Source: Wenzhouxiangella sediminis
GTDB lineage: Bacteria > Pseudomonadota > Gammaproteobacteria > Xanthomonadales > Wenzhouxiangellaceae
DNA: 64,000 nucleotides
Assembly: GCF_003410055.1 (NCBI RefSeq)
Contig: NZ_QUZK01000037.1
Coordinates: forward strand, 145,281 to 209,280
Direction: 5' to 3'
The position numbers and the translations under genes were made by a program. Positions 29,289 to 38,252 of this stretch are shown here, one piece after another. How positions within the stretch are numbered: position 1 is the first letter of the stretch; every line of letters starts with the position of its first letter. The notes under the pieces were generated by a model that did no database searches, was not told where the DNA came from, and saw only the letters and a list, made by a program, of their open reading frames with translations.

Positions 29289-30998
29289 TCAGGACAGTTC
29301 CGACTTGATGAAGTCGATGGTCTTGTCGATTTCAACCTCACGATTGTCCCCGCCGCGCCGACGGTACTCGACGATGCCCTTGTCGAGGCCGCGGTCGCCG
29401 ATTACGAGTTGGTGCGGGATGCCGATCAGCTCGGCGTCGGCGAACATCACGCCCGGCCGCAGCGGGCGGTCGTCCATCAGCACTTCCACGCCGGCGGCGG
29501 TGAGCTCCTCGTAGAACTTCTCGGCCTGCTCGCGCGTGCGGTGCGACTTGTGGCCGTTGATCGGCAGGATGGCGACCTTGAACGGGGCCATCGGTTCGGG
29601 CCAGATGATGCCCGCCTCGTCGTGGTTCTGCTCGATGGCGGCCGCCACGATGCGCGAGACGCCGATGCCGTAGCAGCCCATCGTGGGATGCACGCCGCGG
29701 CCGCCTTCGTCCATGACCACGGCGTTCATCGATTCGGAATACTTGCGGCCGAGCTGGAAGATGTGGCCGACCTCGATACCGCGGATGATCTCGAGCGTGC
29801 CGTCGCCTTCGGGGCTGGGATCGCCGGCGACGACCTTGCGCAGGTCGGTAACCTCGGGCAGTTCGACGTCGCGGCCCCAGTTGATGCCGAAGTAGTGCTT
29901 GTCGTCGACGTTGGCGCCGGCGCCGAAATCGCTCATCACGGCCACCTGGCGGTCGATCACGCAGGGAATCGGCAGCTCGACCGGGCCCAGGCTGCCGGGG
30001 CCGGCGCCGATGGCGTCACGAATCTCCGCTTCGGTGGCCATGCGCAGCGGCGCGGCCACCCAGGGGTGTTTCTCGGCCTTGACGTCGTTGAGTTCGTGGT
30101 CCCCGCGCACCAGCAGGGCGACGAAGTCCGCATCGCAGTCGTCACTGGCCTCGACCACCAGTGTCTTGACGGTTTTTTCGACGGGCAGGTCGAACTGTTC
30201 GACCAGCTCGGCGATGGTCTTGGCGTCGGGTGTGTCGACCAGGCGCATCTCCTCGGAGGGTTCGGCCCGTTCGCCCACGGCGACGGCCTCGGCGAGCTCG
30301 ACATTGGCGGCGTAATCGCCGCCCGGTACGTGGGCGATGGCGTCTTCGCCGGAGTCGGCCAGCACGTGGAACTCGTGGCTGACCGCGCCGCCGATGGCCC
30401 CGGAGTCGGCCTTGACCGGCTTGAACTTCAACTCCAGCCGTTCGAAGATCCGCGAATAGGTCTCGAACATCACCTGGTAGTACTCGGCGAGGCTCTCGTC
30501 ATCGATGTGGAAGGAGTAGCCATCCTTCATCAGGAATTCGCGCGCGCGCATCACGCCGAAGCGCGGGCGGATCTCGTCGCGGAACTTCGACTGGATCTGA
30601 TAGAAGCAGATCGGCAGCTGCTTGTAGGAGCGAAGCTCGGCGCGGGCGAACTCGGTGATCACTTCCTCGTGAGTCGGCCCGAAGGCGAACTCGCGCCCGG
30701 CCCGGTCGGTGATCTTGAGCAGCAGCGGGCCGAAGTCGTCCCAGCGGCCGGTCTCCTCCCAGAGTTCGGCCGGCTGGATGGCCGGCATCAGCATTTCCAG
30801 CGCGCCGGCGGCGTCCATTTCTTCGCGCACCACCTGCTCGACCTTCCGCAGAACCTTCAGTCCCAGCGGCGTCCAGTCGTAGATGCCGGAGGTGAGCTTG
30901 CGGATCATGCCGGCGCGCAGCATCAGCTGGTGGCTGACGATCTCGGCGTCGGCCGGTACTTCGCGCTGGGTGACGAGGTGGAAGCGGGAGGTTTTCAT
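29289..30998 (-). CDS. proS: Prolyl-tRNA synthetase
   Basis: 569-residue class II synthetase of the bacterial type with the inserted editing domain. Motif 1 to 2 regions ([40 protein letters not shown]) and the C-terminal class II motif 3 ([17 protein letters not shown]) are present. The editing domain lies at about residues 230-400. The start is preceded by a repeat-rich region (see 31079-31203). Confidence 0.96.
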   Translation of the reverse strand: MKTSRFHLVTQREVPADAEIVSHQLMLRAGMIRKLTSGIYDWTPLGLKVLRKVEQVVREEMDAAGALEMLMPAIQPAELWEETGRWDDFGPLLLKITDRAGREFAFGPTHEEVITEFARAELRSYKQLPICFYQIQSKFRDEIRPRFGVMRAREFLMKDGYSFHIDDESLAEYYQVMFETYSRIFERLELKFKPVKADSGAIGGAVSHEFHVLADSGEDAIAHVPGGDYAANVELAEAVAVGERAEPSEEMRLVDTPDAKTIAELVEQFDLPVEKTVKTLVVEASDDCDADFVALLVRGDHELNDVKAEKHPWVAAPLRMATEAEIRDAIGAGPGSLGPVELPIPCVIDRQVAVMSDFGAGANVDDKHYFGINWGRDVELPEVTDLRKVVAGDPSPEGDGTLEIIRGIEVGHIFQLGRKYSESMNAVVMDEGGRGVHPTMGCYGIGVSRIVAAAIEQNHDEAGIIWPEPMAPFKVAILPINGHKSHRTREQAEKFYEELTAAGVEVLMDDRPLRPGVMFADAELIGIPHQLVIGDRGLDKGIVEYRRRGGDNREVEIDKTIDFIKSELS

Positions 30999-31078
30999 CG
31001 GATGAGCCGTTGGCGCTTGGGTGGTTAAACGGCCGATTTTAGCAGCCGGCCGAGCTGATTGGCACCGGGGGAGGGGAA

Positions 31079-31203
31079 GGTTTCAGGGAGCAACGCCCGT
31101 CGCCCCGGACTTGATCCGGGGCCTTCCATCCAGTGGCGCCTTCGGTTGGAAGGTCCCGGATCGGGGTCCGGGACGACGCTTTGCGTCGGTTTCAGGTTTC
31201 AGG
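31079..31203. repeat. TTTCAGG heptamers flanking a long imperfect hairpin
   Basis: GGTTTCAGG lies at 31079-31087 and GGTTTCAGGTTTCAGG at 31188-31203. Between them, 31099-31131 and 31144-31177 pair imperfectly (about 28 of 34 positions) around a GC-rich loop. This lies in the 259-bp gap between proS and the DUF4124 gene and looks like a dispersed intergenic repeat; similar heptamers recur at 53651-53731. I see no gene in the gap. Confidence 0.65.
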
Positions 31204-31257
31204 GGCGCATCGGGTGTTCGGGACTGAAGGTTCGCGTTCGGGCGAGGGGGTCGGGGT

Positions 31258-31719
31258 TCAACACCACTCGTCGATGAAGTCGCGGGCTTCCTGCAACATG
31301 CGCTGGCGCTCCTCGTCGGAAATCTGCCGGCGTTCGCCGTCGTCTCCGCGAATCAGTACATTGGCACGCTGGGTCAGGTTTTCGATATTGCGACGGGCCT
31401 GGGCGCAACGCTCAGCCACCATTTCGGGATCCGGTTCGGCCGCTTCCATTTCCGGCTGCGCGGGCGGTATGCCTTGCGCCGCGGCCTCCGCGCCGCCTTC
31501 CGCCATCTCTTCCCCGGCGCTGGCGGATTCGACCGGCTCACGGGTCTCGATACCGACTTCTTCGTAGTCGATGCCTTCGGGCGGGCGTGCGGTGTAGTGG
31601 ACGACCCCTTCTTCGTCCACCCACTTGTAGATGGTCTGCTCTTGCGCCACGGCTCCGGGCAGGGCCATGAACCCGGCCAGCAGGGCCGCGAGCAGGGTGC
31701 TGACGATGGTCTTGTTCAT
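31258..31719 (-). CDS. Exported DUF4124 protein
   Basis: 153 residues with a signal peptide (TIVSTLLAALLAGFMALPGA, cleavage near AVAQ). The DUF4124 core follows at once: EQTIYKWVDEEGVVHYTARP. Next come an Ala/Glu/Pro-rich linker and a C-terminal charged helix ending in Cys (RDFIDEWC). The family is periplasmic and uncharacterised. The gene stands alone between proS and pssA. Confidence 0.88.
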   Translation of the reverse strand: MNKTIVSTLLAALLAGFMALPGAVAQEQTIYKWVDEEGVVHYTARPPEGIDYEEVGIETREPVESASAGEEMAEGGAEAAAQGIPPAQPEMEAAEPDPEMVAERCAQARRNIENLTQRANVLIRGDDGERRQISDEERQRMLQEARDFIDEWC

Positions 31720-31833
31720 GCGTGCTTCCTCGAGAAGGGGCTCACGAACCGACTTTGCCGCAGTCTCGGCGCAGACGCAAGTACGGGGTGGAATGCTATT
31801 CTTGTGGCCCCCTAAACGAGATCAGCCCGAGGC

Positions 31834-32616
31834 ATGGCAGCCGACGATCAACCCGAACAGACTCCCGCCCGCGGCGCGTTCCTGCTGCCCAACGCGCTGA
31901 CCACCGGTGCATTGATGGCGGGCTTCTTCGCCATCGTGTCGGCGATCGGCGGCGAGCCCGTGTCGGCTTGCATCGCGATCATGATCGCTGGACTGCTCGA
32001 CGGGCTTGACGGCCGCGTGGCGCGCCTGACGGGTACGCAGTCGGAGTTCGGTGTCCAGTACGATTCGCTTTCCGACATGGTTTCATTCGGGATTGCGCCG
32101 GCCGTGCTGGTATTTACCTGGACGCTCGATACACTGGGTGACCCGGGCACCGTGGCCGCCAAGGCCGGCTGGCTCGGCGCCTTCTTCTTTGCCGCCTGCG
32201 CCGCACTTCGCCTGGCCCGGTTCAACACCCAGGCCGGGGTCGCCGACAAGCGCTACTTCCAGGGTCTGGCCAGTCCGGCGGCCGCCGGCATGCTGGTCGC
32301 CATCGTCTGGTTCTCCGACGATCGCCAGATCAATCCCGAACTCATGTCCTGGCCGCTGCTGGTGGTCACGATCCTGCTGGGCACCCTGATGGTGTCGCGG
32401 GTGCGCTACTACAGCTTCAAGGCCGGTCCGCGCGGGGATCGCGTGCCGTTTGCATGGATCTTCCTGCTGCTCGTGCTCCTGGTGCTCCTGGCGATCGACC
32501 TGCCGGCCGTTCTGCTGACCGTGGGCATTCTCTATGTCCTGTCGGGTCCGGTCGTGACCGTTCGCGGCCGCAATCGCCAGCGCATCCGCAGGCGGCGCGA
32601 GGGAGACCGCTCGTGA
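31834..32616 (+). CDS. pssA: CDP-diacylglycerol-serine O-phosphatidyltransferase
   Basis: 260-residue integral membrane enzyme that makes phosphatidylserine. The CDP-alcohol phosphatidyltransferase signature (DG..AR....G...D...D type) is DGLDGRVARLTG followed by SEFGVQYDSLSD. About eight hydrophobic segments follow. Length and start (FLLPNALTTGALMAGFFA) fit the multi-spanning PssA type rather than the E. coli type. A possible extended -10 (TGCTATTCT) is at 31794-31802. Its stop overlaps the next gene by one base. Confidence 0.92.
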   Translation: MAADDQPEQTPARGAFLLPNALTTGALMAGFFAIVSAIGGEPVSACIAIMIAGLLDGLDGRVARLTGTQSEFGVQYDSLSDMVSFGIAPAVLVFTWTLDTLGDPGTVAAKAGWLGAFFFAACAALRLARFNTQAGVADKRYFQGLASPAAAGMLVAIVWFSDDRQINPELMSWPLLVVTILLGTLMVSRVRYYSFKAGPRGDRVPFAWIFLLLVLLVLLAIDLPAVLLTVGILYVLSGPVVTVRGRNRQRIRRRREGDRS

Positions 32617-33101
32617 TGCGCTCGGCGGCCTCGAGGGAACGCCTTGCGGCGCTGGGTATCGACGTCTGGATTCGGCGGGAACGCGACAGGGCATCGGCCG
32701 ATGCGGCCGCCCCGGTGCTCGAAACGCCGGCCGTTGAGGTGACGGATTCCGGGGCGGGAGGCGCCGTCGCTCGGGTGCGAATGGCCTCCGGCGACGGCGA
32801 TTGGCTGCTGGTTCAGGGCTCGCCATGGGATGGGCGCCACGACGTCCTGCTGGGCGACATCCAGGCAACCATCGGTTCAGCGCGCTGCCGCTTCGGCCAG
32901 TGGGCGCATTCGGACTCGGCCGGCGTGCCGGTCGACGAGCTGGATTCCCGCGGCGTTTTACACGTACTCGCTTTCGGGGATCCTCCGCCCGGGGCGATGA
33001 AGCAGGGCGTGCTGGTCGCGCCGGAACTCTCCGTGCTGTCGACCAGCGCCGAAGCGCGTCGCCGGCTGTGGCGAAAGCTGGCTGGGGAGATCGCGGGCTA
33101 A
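32616..33101 (+). CDS. holD: Probable DNA polymerase III psi subunit (HolD-like)
   Basis: 161 residues, poorly conserved. Three things point to HolD: it lies directly before rimI with a one-base stop/start overlap, as in E. coli; its N-terminus RERLAALGIDVWIRR resembles the E. coli psi start (LQQLGITQWSLRR, from memory); and its C-terminus VAPELSVLSTSAEARRRLW resembles the psi ending (PALTDLRANPTARAALW). Psi binds chi (HolC, encoded here at 53736) in the clamp loader complex. The ATG at 32616 overlaps the pssA stop; a GTG one codon earlier is also possible. The middle of the protein shows no motif, so the call is moderate. Confidence 0.65.
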   Translation: MRSAASRERLAALGIDVWIRRERDRASADAAAPVLETPAVEVTDSGAGGAVARVRMASGDGDWLLVQGSPWDGRHDVLLGDIQATIGSARCRFGQWAHSDSAGVPVDELDSRGVLHVLAFGDPPPGAMKQGVLVAPELSVLSTSAEARRRLWRKLAGEIAG

Positions 33102-33580
33102 TGGCGGCCATTCTCTCGCCGCGCGTGGAAGTTCGTGCCATGGCGCGCGGCGACCTGGACGCCATCACGCGTATCGAGACGGCGTCGTATCCCTTTCCGT
33201 GGACACGCGGCATCTTCCAGGATTGCCTGCGCGTGGGCTACCGTTGCCACGTGCTCGAGGCCAACAGCGAGATTGCAGGCTACGGCATCGTCTCCCATGC
33301 CCTCGACGAAGCGCACCTGCTCAATCTCTGCATCCACCCCGAACAACGTCGGGGCGGCCTGGCCCGCCTGTTGCTGGAGCACGTGGTCCGCGAGGCCCGG
33401 GTCGGCACTGCCAACCGGCTCTTCCTCGAAGTCCGGCCCAGTAACGAGGCCGCGGTGGCGCTCTATCGGGGCAGCGGCTTTCGCACCATCGGCCGGCGCC
33501 CCGGCTACTACCCAGCCAACGAGGGCCGCGAGGACGCGATGGTGATGGTGTTGCATTTGGACGACCGGCGGGGACAATGA
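33101..33580 (+). CDS. rimI: Ribosomal protein S18 alanine N-acetyltransferase (GNAT)
   Basis: 159-residue GNAT enzyme. The acetyl-CoA loop is in NLCIHPEQRRGGLARLLLEH (Q/R-x-x-G-x-G/A type), and EVRPSNEAAVALYRGSGFRT and the C-terminal RRPGYYPANEGREDAMVM are typical of RimI. The ATG at 33101 overlaps the holD stop by one base. Confidence 0.9.
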   Translation: MAAILSPRVEVRAMARGDLDAITRIETASYPFPWTRGIFQDCLRVGYRCHVLEANSEIAGYGIVSHALDEAHLLNLCIHPEQRRGGLARLLLEHVVREARVGTANRLFLEVRPSNEAAVALYRGSGFRTIGRRPGYYPANEGREDAMVMVLHLDDRRGQ

Positions 33581-33628
33581 AGGTTACAGGCCATGCGGCG
33601 CGGCCGGGGGGCGCGCCACGAGGGATGC

Positions 33629-36028
33629 ATGAACCAGGACAGCCGTTGGCAGCAGGTCAAGTCGTTCTATTCGGCGGCGCAGGATTTGCCGCCCGACAAG
33701 CGCGAAGCCTGGCTGGCGGATAACTGCACGGACGCCGATATCCGGCGGGAAGTCCGGGAGTTGCTGGCGGCCGACCGGGAGGCGACCGGCTGGTTGCCCG
33801 ACAGCAGCGAGCTCGGGGCATCAGCCCCCGAACTGCCGCCGGACCTCGAGGGGCAGCGCTTCGGTCGTTTCGAGATCGTCCATCGCATCGACAGCGGCGG
33901 CATGGGCGCCGTCTGGCTGGCGCGTATCCGCGACGACGGTCGGGAAGTCGCGCTGAAGGTCATCCAGCGCGGTCTCGTCACCGACCAGGCCATGGCCCGA
34001 TTCCTGCGCGAGCGCGAGATCCTCGCACGGCTCGACCATCCCGGCATCTGCCCCATGCTCGACAGCGGCACGACGCCCGACGGCCGGCCGTTCCTTGTCA
34101 TGCCCTTCCTCGAGGGCGCTGGACCGATTACCGATTATTGCGAAGCACATGCGCTCGACCTGAAGGCCCGGGTGCGTCTTTTCCGCCAGGTTTGTGTAGC
34201 GGTGCAGCACGCCCACCAGAACCTGGTCGTCCACAGCGATCTCAAGCCCGGAAACGTTTTGGTGACCCGCGACGGGCGGGTGCAGCTGGTCGATTTCGGG
34301 ATTTCCCGCCTGCTTTCGCCGGGCCACGAGGAACTGACCCGGCGCTTCGGCGAGCAGCGGCCGGCCACGCTGGACTACGCCTCACCCGAGCAACTGCGCG
34401 GCGACTCGCCCAGCACCCTGTCGGACGTCTATTCCCTGGGCGCGCTGCTTTACCGTTTGCTGGCGGGCAGAAAGGCCTACCACGTCGGGATGGGCGAGGA
34501 TGCGGCGAACGACGTCGTGCCTCCTGAGCCCGCCCGCCCGGCATCCATGCCGGTCGACCTGTTCAACATCTGCCGAAAGGCCATGAGCGGCGAGCCGCAG
34601 TGTCGATACGGCTCGGCGGCCGCCCTGGGCGAAGACCTGGCCTGCTGGCTCGGCAACCGTCCGGTGGCCGCTCGCGCCCCCAGCCTGGCCTACCAGGCGG
34701 GCAAGTTTATCCGGCGAAATTTCTGGCCCGCGGTCACCGCAGCGACCGCGCTGTCAGGAATCGTGGCGCTGACGGTTGTGCTGGCCGTCAACAATGCCCG
34801 GATTAATGCCCAGGCCGAGCGAATCGCCCTCGAGCGCGACCGGGCCGAGGCCACGGCCGAATTCTGGGCGCATTTGTTCGAGCAGACGGACCCCGTGGCC
34901 AGCGAAGCGGCCGCGCCCAGCGTCGAGCAGCTTCTCGATCGCGCCCAGGCCGAACTCACGGATTCCTCGAGCCGATTGCCGGCGGTCACGCGCGCCCGCC
35001 TGCTCGGTGTGCTGTCGACCAGCTACTGGAACCTGGCCCAGCAGCAGCGCGCCCGCGAGGCCGCGCAAGCCGCCGTGGACGCCATTTCCGAGGCCCCCGG
35101 CGAGCCCGCCGCCGCGGCCGCCGCGTGGAAGCAGCTGGCCAACATCGCCATGGCGCTAGGCGATGCGGAAGCTGCCAGAACGGCGGCGAATGCCGCGCTT
35201 TCGGCCATGCAATCGGCCCCGGGCATTCCTGCAGAACAACGGGCGTCGATCCTGGACGCACATGCCCTCGTCCTGGAAATGGAAGGTCAGCTCGAAGAGG
35301 CGGCCGCGGTGATGGAACGGGTCATCGAAATCCAGCAGACCCTGCCGCTCGAGGAGGTGATCGTCGACCACGCCACCGCCTGGGGTAACCTGGCATTCAT
35401 GTATTTCAACCTGGCGCGGAGGTCCGAGGCCCCCGAACCCTGGTTCGAGCGGGCCGCCGGAGGCGTCGAGCGGTCGCTGACCCTGCTCGAGCGCCACTTC
35501 GGGCCGGATCATCCGCGCGTGGGTTTCATGCGCAACGCCTCCGGCGCGCTCAACCTGGAGCGGGGCCGTCCGCAGGCGGCCCTGGCCGATTTCCGCGCCG
35601 CAGCACGTATAGCAGAGAAGACGCTTCCGCCGGGGCACGAGATGCTGGCTCACCTTTACTTCAACCAGGGCACGCTGCAGCGACAGCTCGGTGATCATGC
35701 CGGGGCGGAGGCCGCTTTCGCCCGCGCCTTCGAGGCCAGCAGCGGCTTCGACGACGAGCATCCGCACCGCGTTCGCTCTCTGATCGGCGTGCTGCGAGCC
35801 CGGCTCGCCCGGGGCGAGCGCGACGCCGCGCGTGCAGCGCTCGACCGACTGGCCGAGCTTTCCGGGCGCCTGGTGGAAAATCACTCCGCCCGCCTGTGGC
35901 AGCGTGTTTTCGAGCGACGCCTGGCCGCCGAGCCGATCGACCACGCGCTGGCGGCGGCGGCGCGCGAGGCCGGTGACCAGGAACTCGTCGAGTATCTCGA
36001 ATCCCTGCCGGGCCCGGGCGATGAGTGA
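33629..36028 (+). CDS. Membrane Ser/Thr protein kinase with C-terminal TPR-like region
   Basis: 799 residues. A helical N-terminal 75 residues precedes a Hanks-type kinase domain (about 80-345): Gly-rich loop IDSGGMGAVW, ATP Lys110 in VALKVIQ, alpha-C Glu130, catalytic Asp204 in VHSDLKPGN and DFG at 222-224. The usual HRD is HSD, so this is a non-RD kinase that may not need activation-loop phosphorylation. One transmembrane helix lies near residue 370. The remaining part is Ala/Glu-rich with TPR-like helical repeats, probably periplasmic. The ATG at 33629 is chosen for its AGGG site and family-like start (SRWQQVKSFYSAAQDLPPDK). The stop overlaps the ECF sigma gene by 8 bp. Confidence 0.9.
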   Translation: MNQDSRWQQVKSFYSAAQDLPPDKREAWLADNCTDADIRREVRELLAADREATGWLPDSSELGASAPELPPDLEGQRFGRFEIVHRIDSGGMGAVWLARIRDDGREVALKVIQRGLVTDQAMARFLREREILARLDHPGICPMLDSGTTPDGRPFLVMPFLEGAGPITDYCEAHALDLKARVRLFRQVCVAVQHAHQNLVVHSDLKPGNVLVTRDGRVQLVDFGISRLLSPGHEELTRRFGEQRPATLDYASPEQLRGDSPSTLSDVYSLGALLYRLLAGRKAYHVGMGEDAANDVVPPEPARPASMPVDLFNICRKAMSGEPQCRYGSAAALGEDLACWLGNRPVAARAPSLAYQAGKFIRRNFWPAVTAATALSGIVALTVVLAVNNARINAQAERIALERDRAEATAEFWAHLFEQTDPVASEAAAPSVEQLLDRAQAELTDSSSRLPAVTRARLLGVLSTSYWNLAQQQRAREAAQAAVDAISEAPGEPAAAAAAWKQLANIAMALGDAEAARTAANAALSAMQSAPGIPAEQRASILDAHALVLEMEGQLEEAAAVMERVIEIQQTLPLEEVIVDHATAWGNLAFMYFNLARRSEAPEPWFERAAGGVERSLTLLERHFGPDHPRVGFMRNASGALNLERGRPQAALADFRAAARIAEKTLPPGHEMLAHLYFNQGTLQRQLGDHAGAEAAFARAFEASSGFDDEHPHRVRSLIGVLRARLARGERDAARAALDRLAELSGRLVENHSARLWQRVFERRLAAEPIDHALAAAAREAGDQELVEYLESLPGPGDE

Positions 36029-36617
36029 CGCTGCTCGTGATCTGACCGACCTGCTCAACCGCCCCGCGGCCGACGGCGGCGGGCTCGATGCACTGATGCC
36101 GCTGGTGCACGAGCGCCTGAAGCTGCTCGCGCGCAACCAGATGGGCAAGCAAGCACCGCAGCCGACCCTGTCGGCGACGATGCTGGTCAACGAGGTCTAT
36201 CTCCGGCTGGCGAAGAGCGAGCAGAAGCACTGGCAGGACCGCCAGCATTTCTTTGCCACGGCCGCGACCGTGTTGCGCCGCATCATCATCGACCATGCCC
36301 GGAAGGCCCACGCCGACAAGCGCGGCGGCGAGGAGCGGGCGGTCTCCGTCTCCCAGCTCGAAGAGGATCGTCGTGTCGAGCTGTCCTGCGAAAAGGCGGA
36401 CCAGCTGATCGCCCTCGACGACGCTCTCGAATCACTCGCACGCCACGACCCGCGGGCTGCCCGCGTGGTCGAATGCCACGTCTTCGGTGGCTACACCTTC
36501 GAGGAAACGGCGCAGTCGCTGAAGATCTCGCCGGCCACGGCCAAGCGCGACTGGCAGTTCGCGCGGGCGTGGCTGAAGCGCGAGCTGGGTGGCGAAACGA
36601 CGGATCGGGGCGGCTGA
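36021..36617 (+). CDS. ECF-family RNA polymerase sigma factor
   Basis: 198 residues with sigma region 2 (TLSATMLVNEVYLRLAKSEQ, HFFATAATVLRRIIIDHARK) and region 4 with a helix-turn-helix (FGGYTFEETAQSLKISPATA, KRDWQFARAWL). This is the ECF type often encoded beside Ser/Thr kinases, without a classical anti-sigma factor. The ATG overlaps the kinase gene by 8 bp, so the two are coupled. Signal transfer from kinase to sigma factor is inferred; target promoters are unknown. It converges with the CSLREA gene after 16 bp. Confidence 0.9.
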   Translation: MSDAARDLTDLLNRPAADGGGLDALMPLVHERLKLLARNQMGKQAPQPTLSATMLVNEVYLRLAKSEQKHWQDRQHFFATAATVLRRIIIDHARKAHADKRGGEERAVSVSQLEEDRRVELSCEKADQLIALDDALESLARHDPRAARVVECHVFGGYTFEETAQSLKISPATAKRDWQFARAWLKRELGGETTDRGG

Positions 36618-36633
36618 AGCGCCGGGCGACCCG

Positions 36634-38160
36634 TCAGCCGCCGGATTCGAAGCGGTCGCTGAACAGCAGTGGTTGGTCGGCAGGCTGGAATTCGATCGCG
36701 CCGATATCGCAAAGCGGCCCGGTGCCTCGCGCGAGTACGCTCACCGGGCGCGTCTCGCCACGTTGGTCTTCGGTCGTGTTGCCGCCGAACGGGCCGGGAC
36801 ATCCGCCCGCCGTCCCGCCGTCGATGGCCGGGCTGCCGGAATCGGGGATCAGCAGGAATTGCTCGAAGGGGGCGCCGGGCTCGCTGAAGCCGCTGGGGTC
36901 GCCCAGGCCCGGTGAGGTGTCGGACCGATCGGTCGCTTGTGTCGCGCAGCTGTCGCCGGAGTCGATGTTGTAGCCCGATGACTGGATCGTGCCGCCGGTC
37001 GTCGCGGTGCAGTAGGCGGACGTCGGCCACTGGGTCGCGATGATCGAGTGATTGAAAGAAGCGCTCGCCCCGTCCCGTGCCTTCACTCCGACGTCCGACG
37101 CGATTCCGCTGCCGTTGTCGACCAGGGTGGAATGAAAGACGGCCATCGAAGCCGAGCCGGTCAGAAGAATCGCCGAGCCGCCATCGGAGGTTGCGCTGTT
37201 GTTGCCGAACAGCGTTGCGTTGCGCAGGATGGCCGCCACGTTTGAGGCCACGGTAATGGCGCCTCCATGTTCGGCGAAGTTGGCCACGAAGCTGCTTCGC
37301 TCGATCTGGGTCAGAACCGTCCCGATCACCGCGCCGGTCTGTCGCACGTGGACTGCACCGCCCCGCGACGTTCCCGCACCCGACGGCGTGGCCTGGTTTT
37401 CCTCGAGGAGGGAGTCGACGATCGCGAGGATGGGGACCTGGTTGGCGTAGATTGCGCCCCCGGAGGCGCCGCTGGAATTGCCCCGGAAATGGGTCGAGTC
37501 GATCGACACGGAGTCCACGCGGGTGGATTCGTTACCGGAGATCGGTTCGTTGTCGACGTGTATCGCGCCGCCCGGACCTGCGGCCTGGTTTTGGTCGATC
37601 CTGGAATCGATGATCTCGAGACGGGTGTTGCAGCCGGTATCGGGGTTGACCAGGATTCCTCCGCCGCCGCCTGTTCCCGCGGCTTCGCTGGTCGTCACGC
37701 GAAGCGATTCGAGACGAACCGTGTCGGCGCACTCGACGAGGAGTGCGGAGCCGCCGAGAAAACCGTCGGTATAGCCGTTGGCAAGTGCGAGGTCTCTCAG
37801 CACCACGTCCTGGCCGGGTGCGTCGATTCTCATCACGCGGGTGAGCAAACTGCCGGAGACAACGGTGGTATCCCCGCCCAGGCCCTGGATTGTCACGGCT
37901 TCGGTGATGTCGAGCTGGCTGAGCAGGGGTATCCGCCCGTTCACCAGCACCGTAATCGTGTCCGCTCCTGCGCTTCCCTGATTACAGTTGTCGATAACAA
38001 GGCCGGTGTTGGCGGTGTGGATGGCCTCTCGCAGCGAGCAGTCGCCGTCGCTGTTGAGTTCGTCGTCGACGGTGTTGACGAGAATCGAAGCACCGATCGC
38101 AATGCCGGGTACGAGCAGGCCGAATGCAAGAAGGCTCCGCAAGGTCCAGATCAGATTCAT
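36634..38160 (-). CDS. Secreted CSLREA-domain beta-helix protein with FSDRFE C-terminus
   Basis: 508 residues with a signal peptide (TLRSLLAFGLLVPGIAIGAS) and then the CSLREA N-terminal domain (ILVNTVDDELNSDGDCSLRE, AIHTAN). A long right-handed beta-helix-like region of Gly/Asn/Ser-rich turns follows (GGSAILLTGSASMAVFHSTL, SPAIDGGT). It ends PADQPLLFSDRFESGG. The ATG at 38160 has a GGAGG site 7 nt upstream. Such proteins are extracellular or surface proteins of unknown function. It is the last of five exported proteins encoded on the minus strand. Confidence 0.85.
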   Translation of the reverse strand: MNLIWTLRSLLAFGLLVPGIAIGASILVNTVDDELNSDGDCSLREAIHTANTGLVIDNCNQGSAGADTITVLVNGRIPLLSQLDITEAVTIQGLGGDTTVVSGSLLTRVMRIDAPGQDVVLRDLALANGYTDGFLGGSALLVECADTVRLESLRVTTSEAAGTGGGGGILVNPDTGCNTRLEIIDSRIDQNQAAGPGGAIHVDNEPISGNESTRVDSVSIDSTHFRGNSSGASGGAIYANQVPILAIVDSLLEENQATPSGAGTSRGGAVHVRQTGAVIGTVLTQIERSSFVANFAEHGGAITVASNVAAILRNATLFGNNSATSDGGSAILLTGSASMAVFHSTLVDNGSGIASDVGVKARDGASASFNHSIIATQWPTSAYCTATTGGTIQSSGYNIDSGDSCATQATDRSDTSPGLGDPSGFSEPGAPFEQFLLIPDSGSPAIDGGTAGGCPGPFGGNTTEDQRGETRPVSVLARGTGPLCDIGAIEFQPADQPLLFSDRFESGG

Positions 38161-38252
38161 CGTTTGCCTCCGAGGGTCGGGTCGCTTCTTGGCGGTCATC
38201 GGCCCGGGTCCCTGGCGCCCTCGCGAGCACCGGGGAAGTTGCCGGCAACGAT

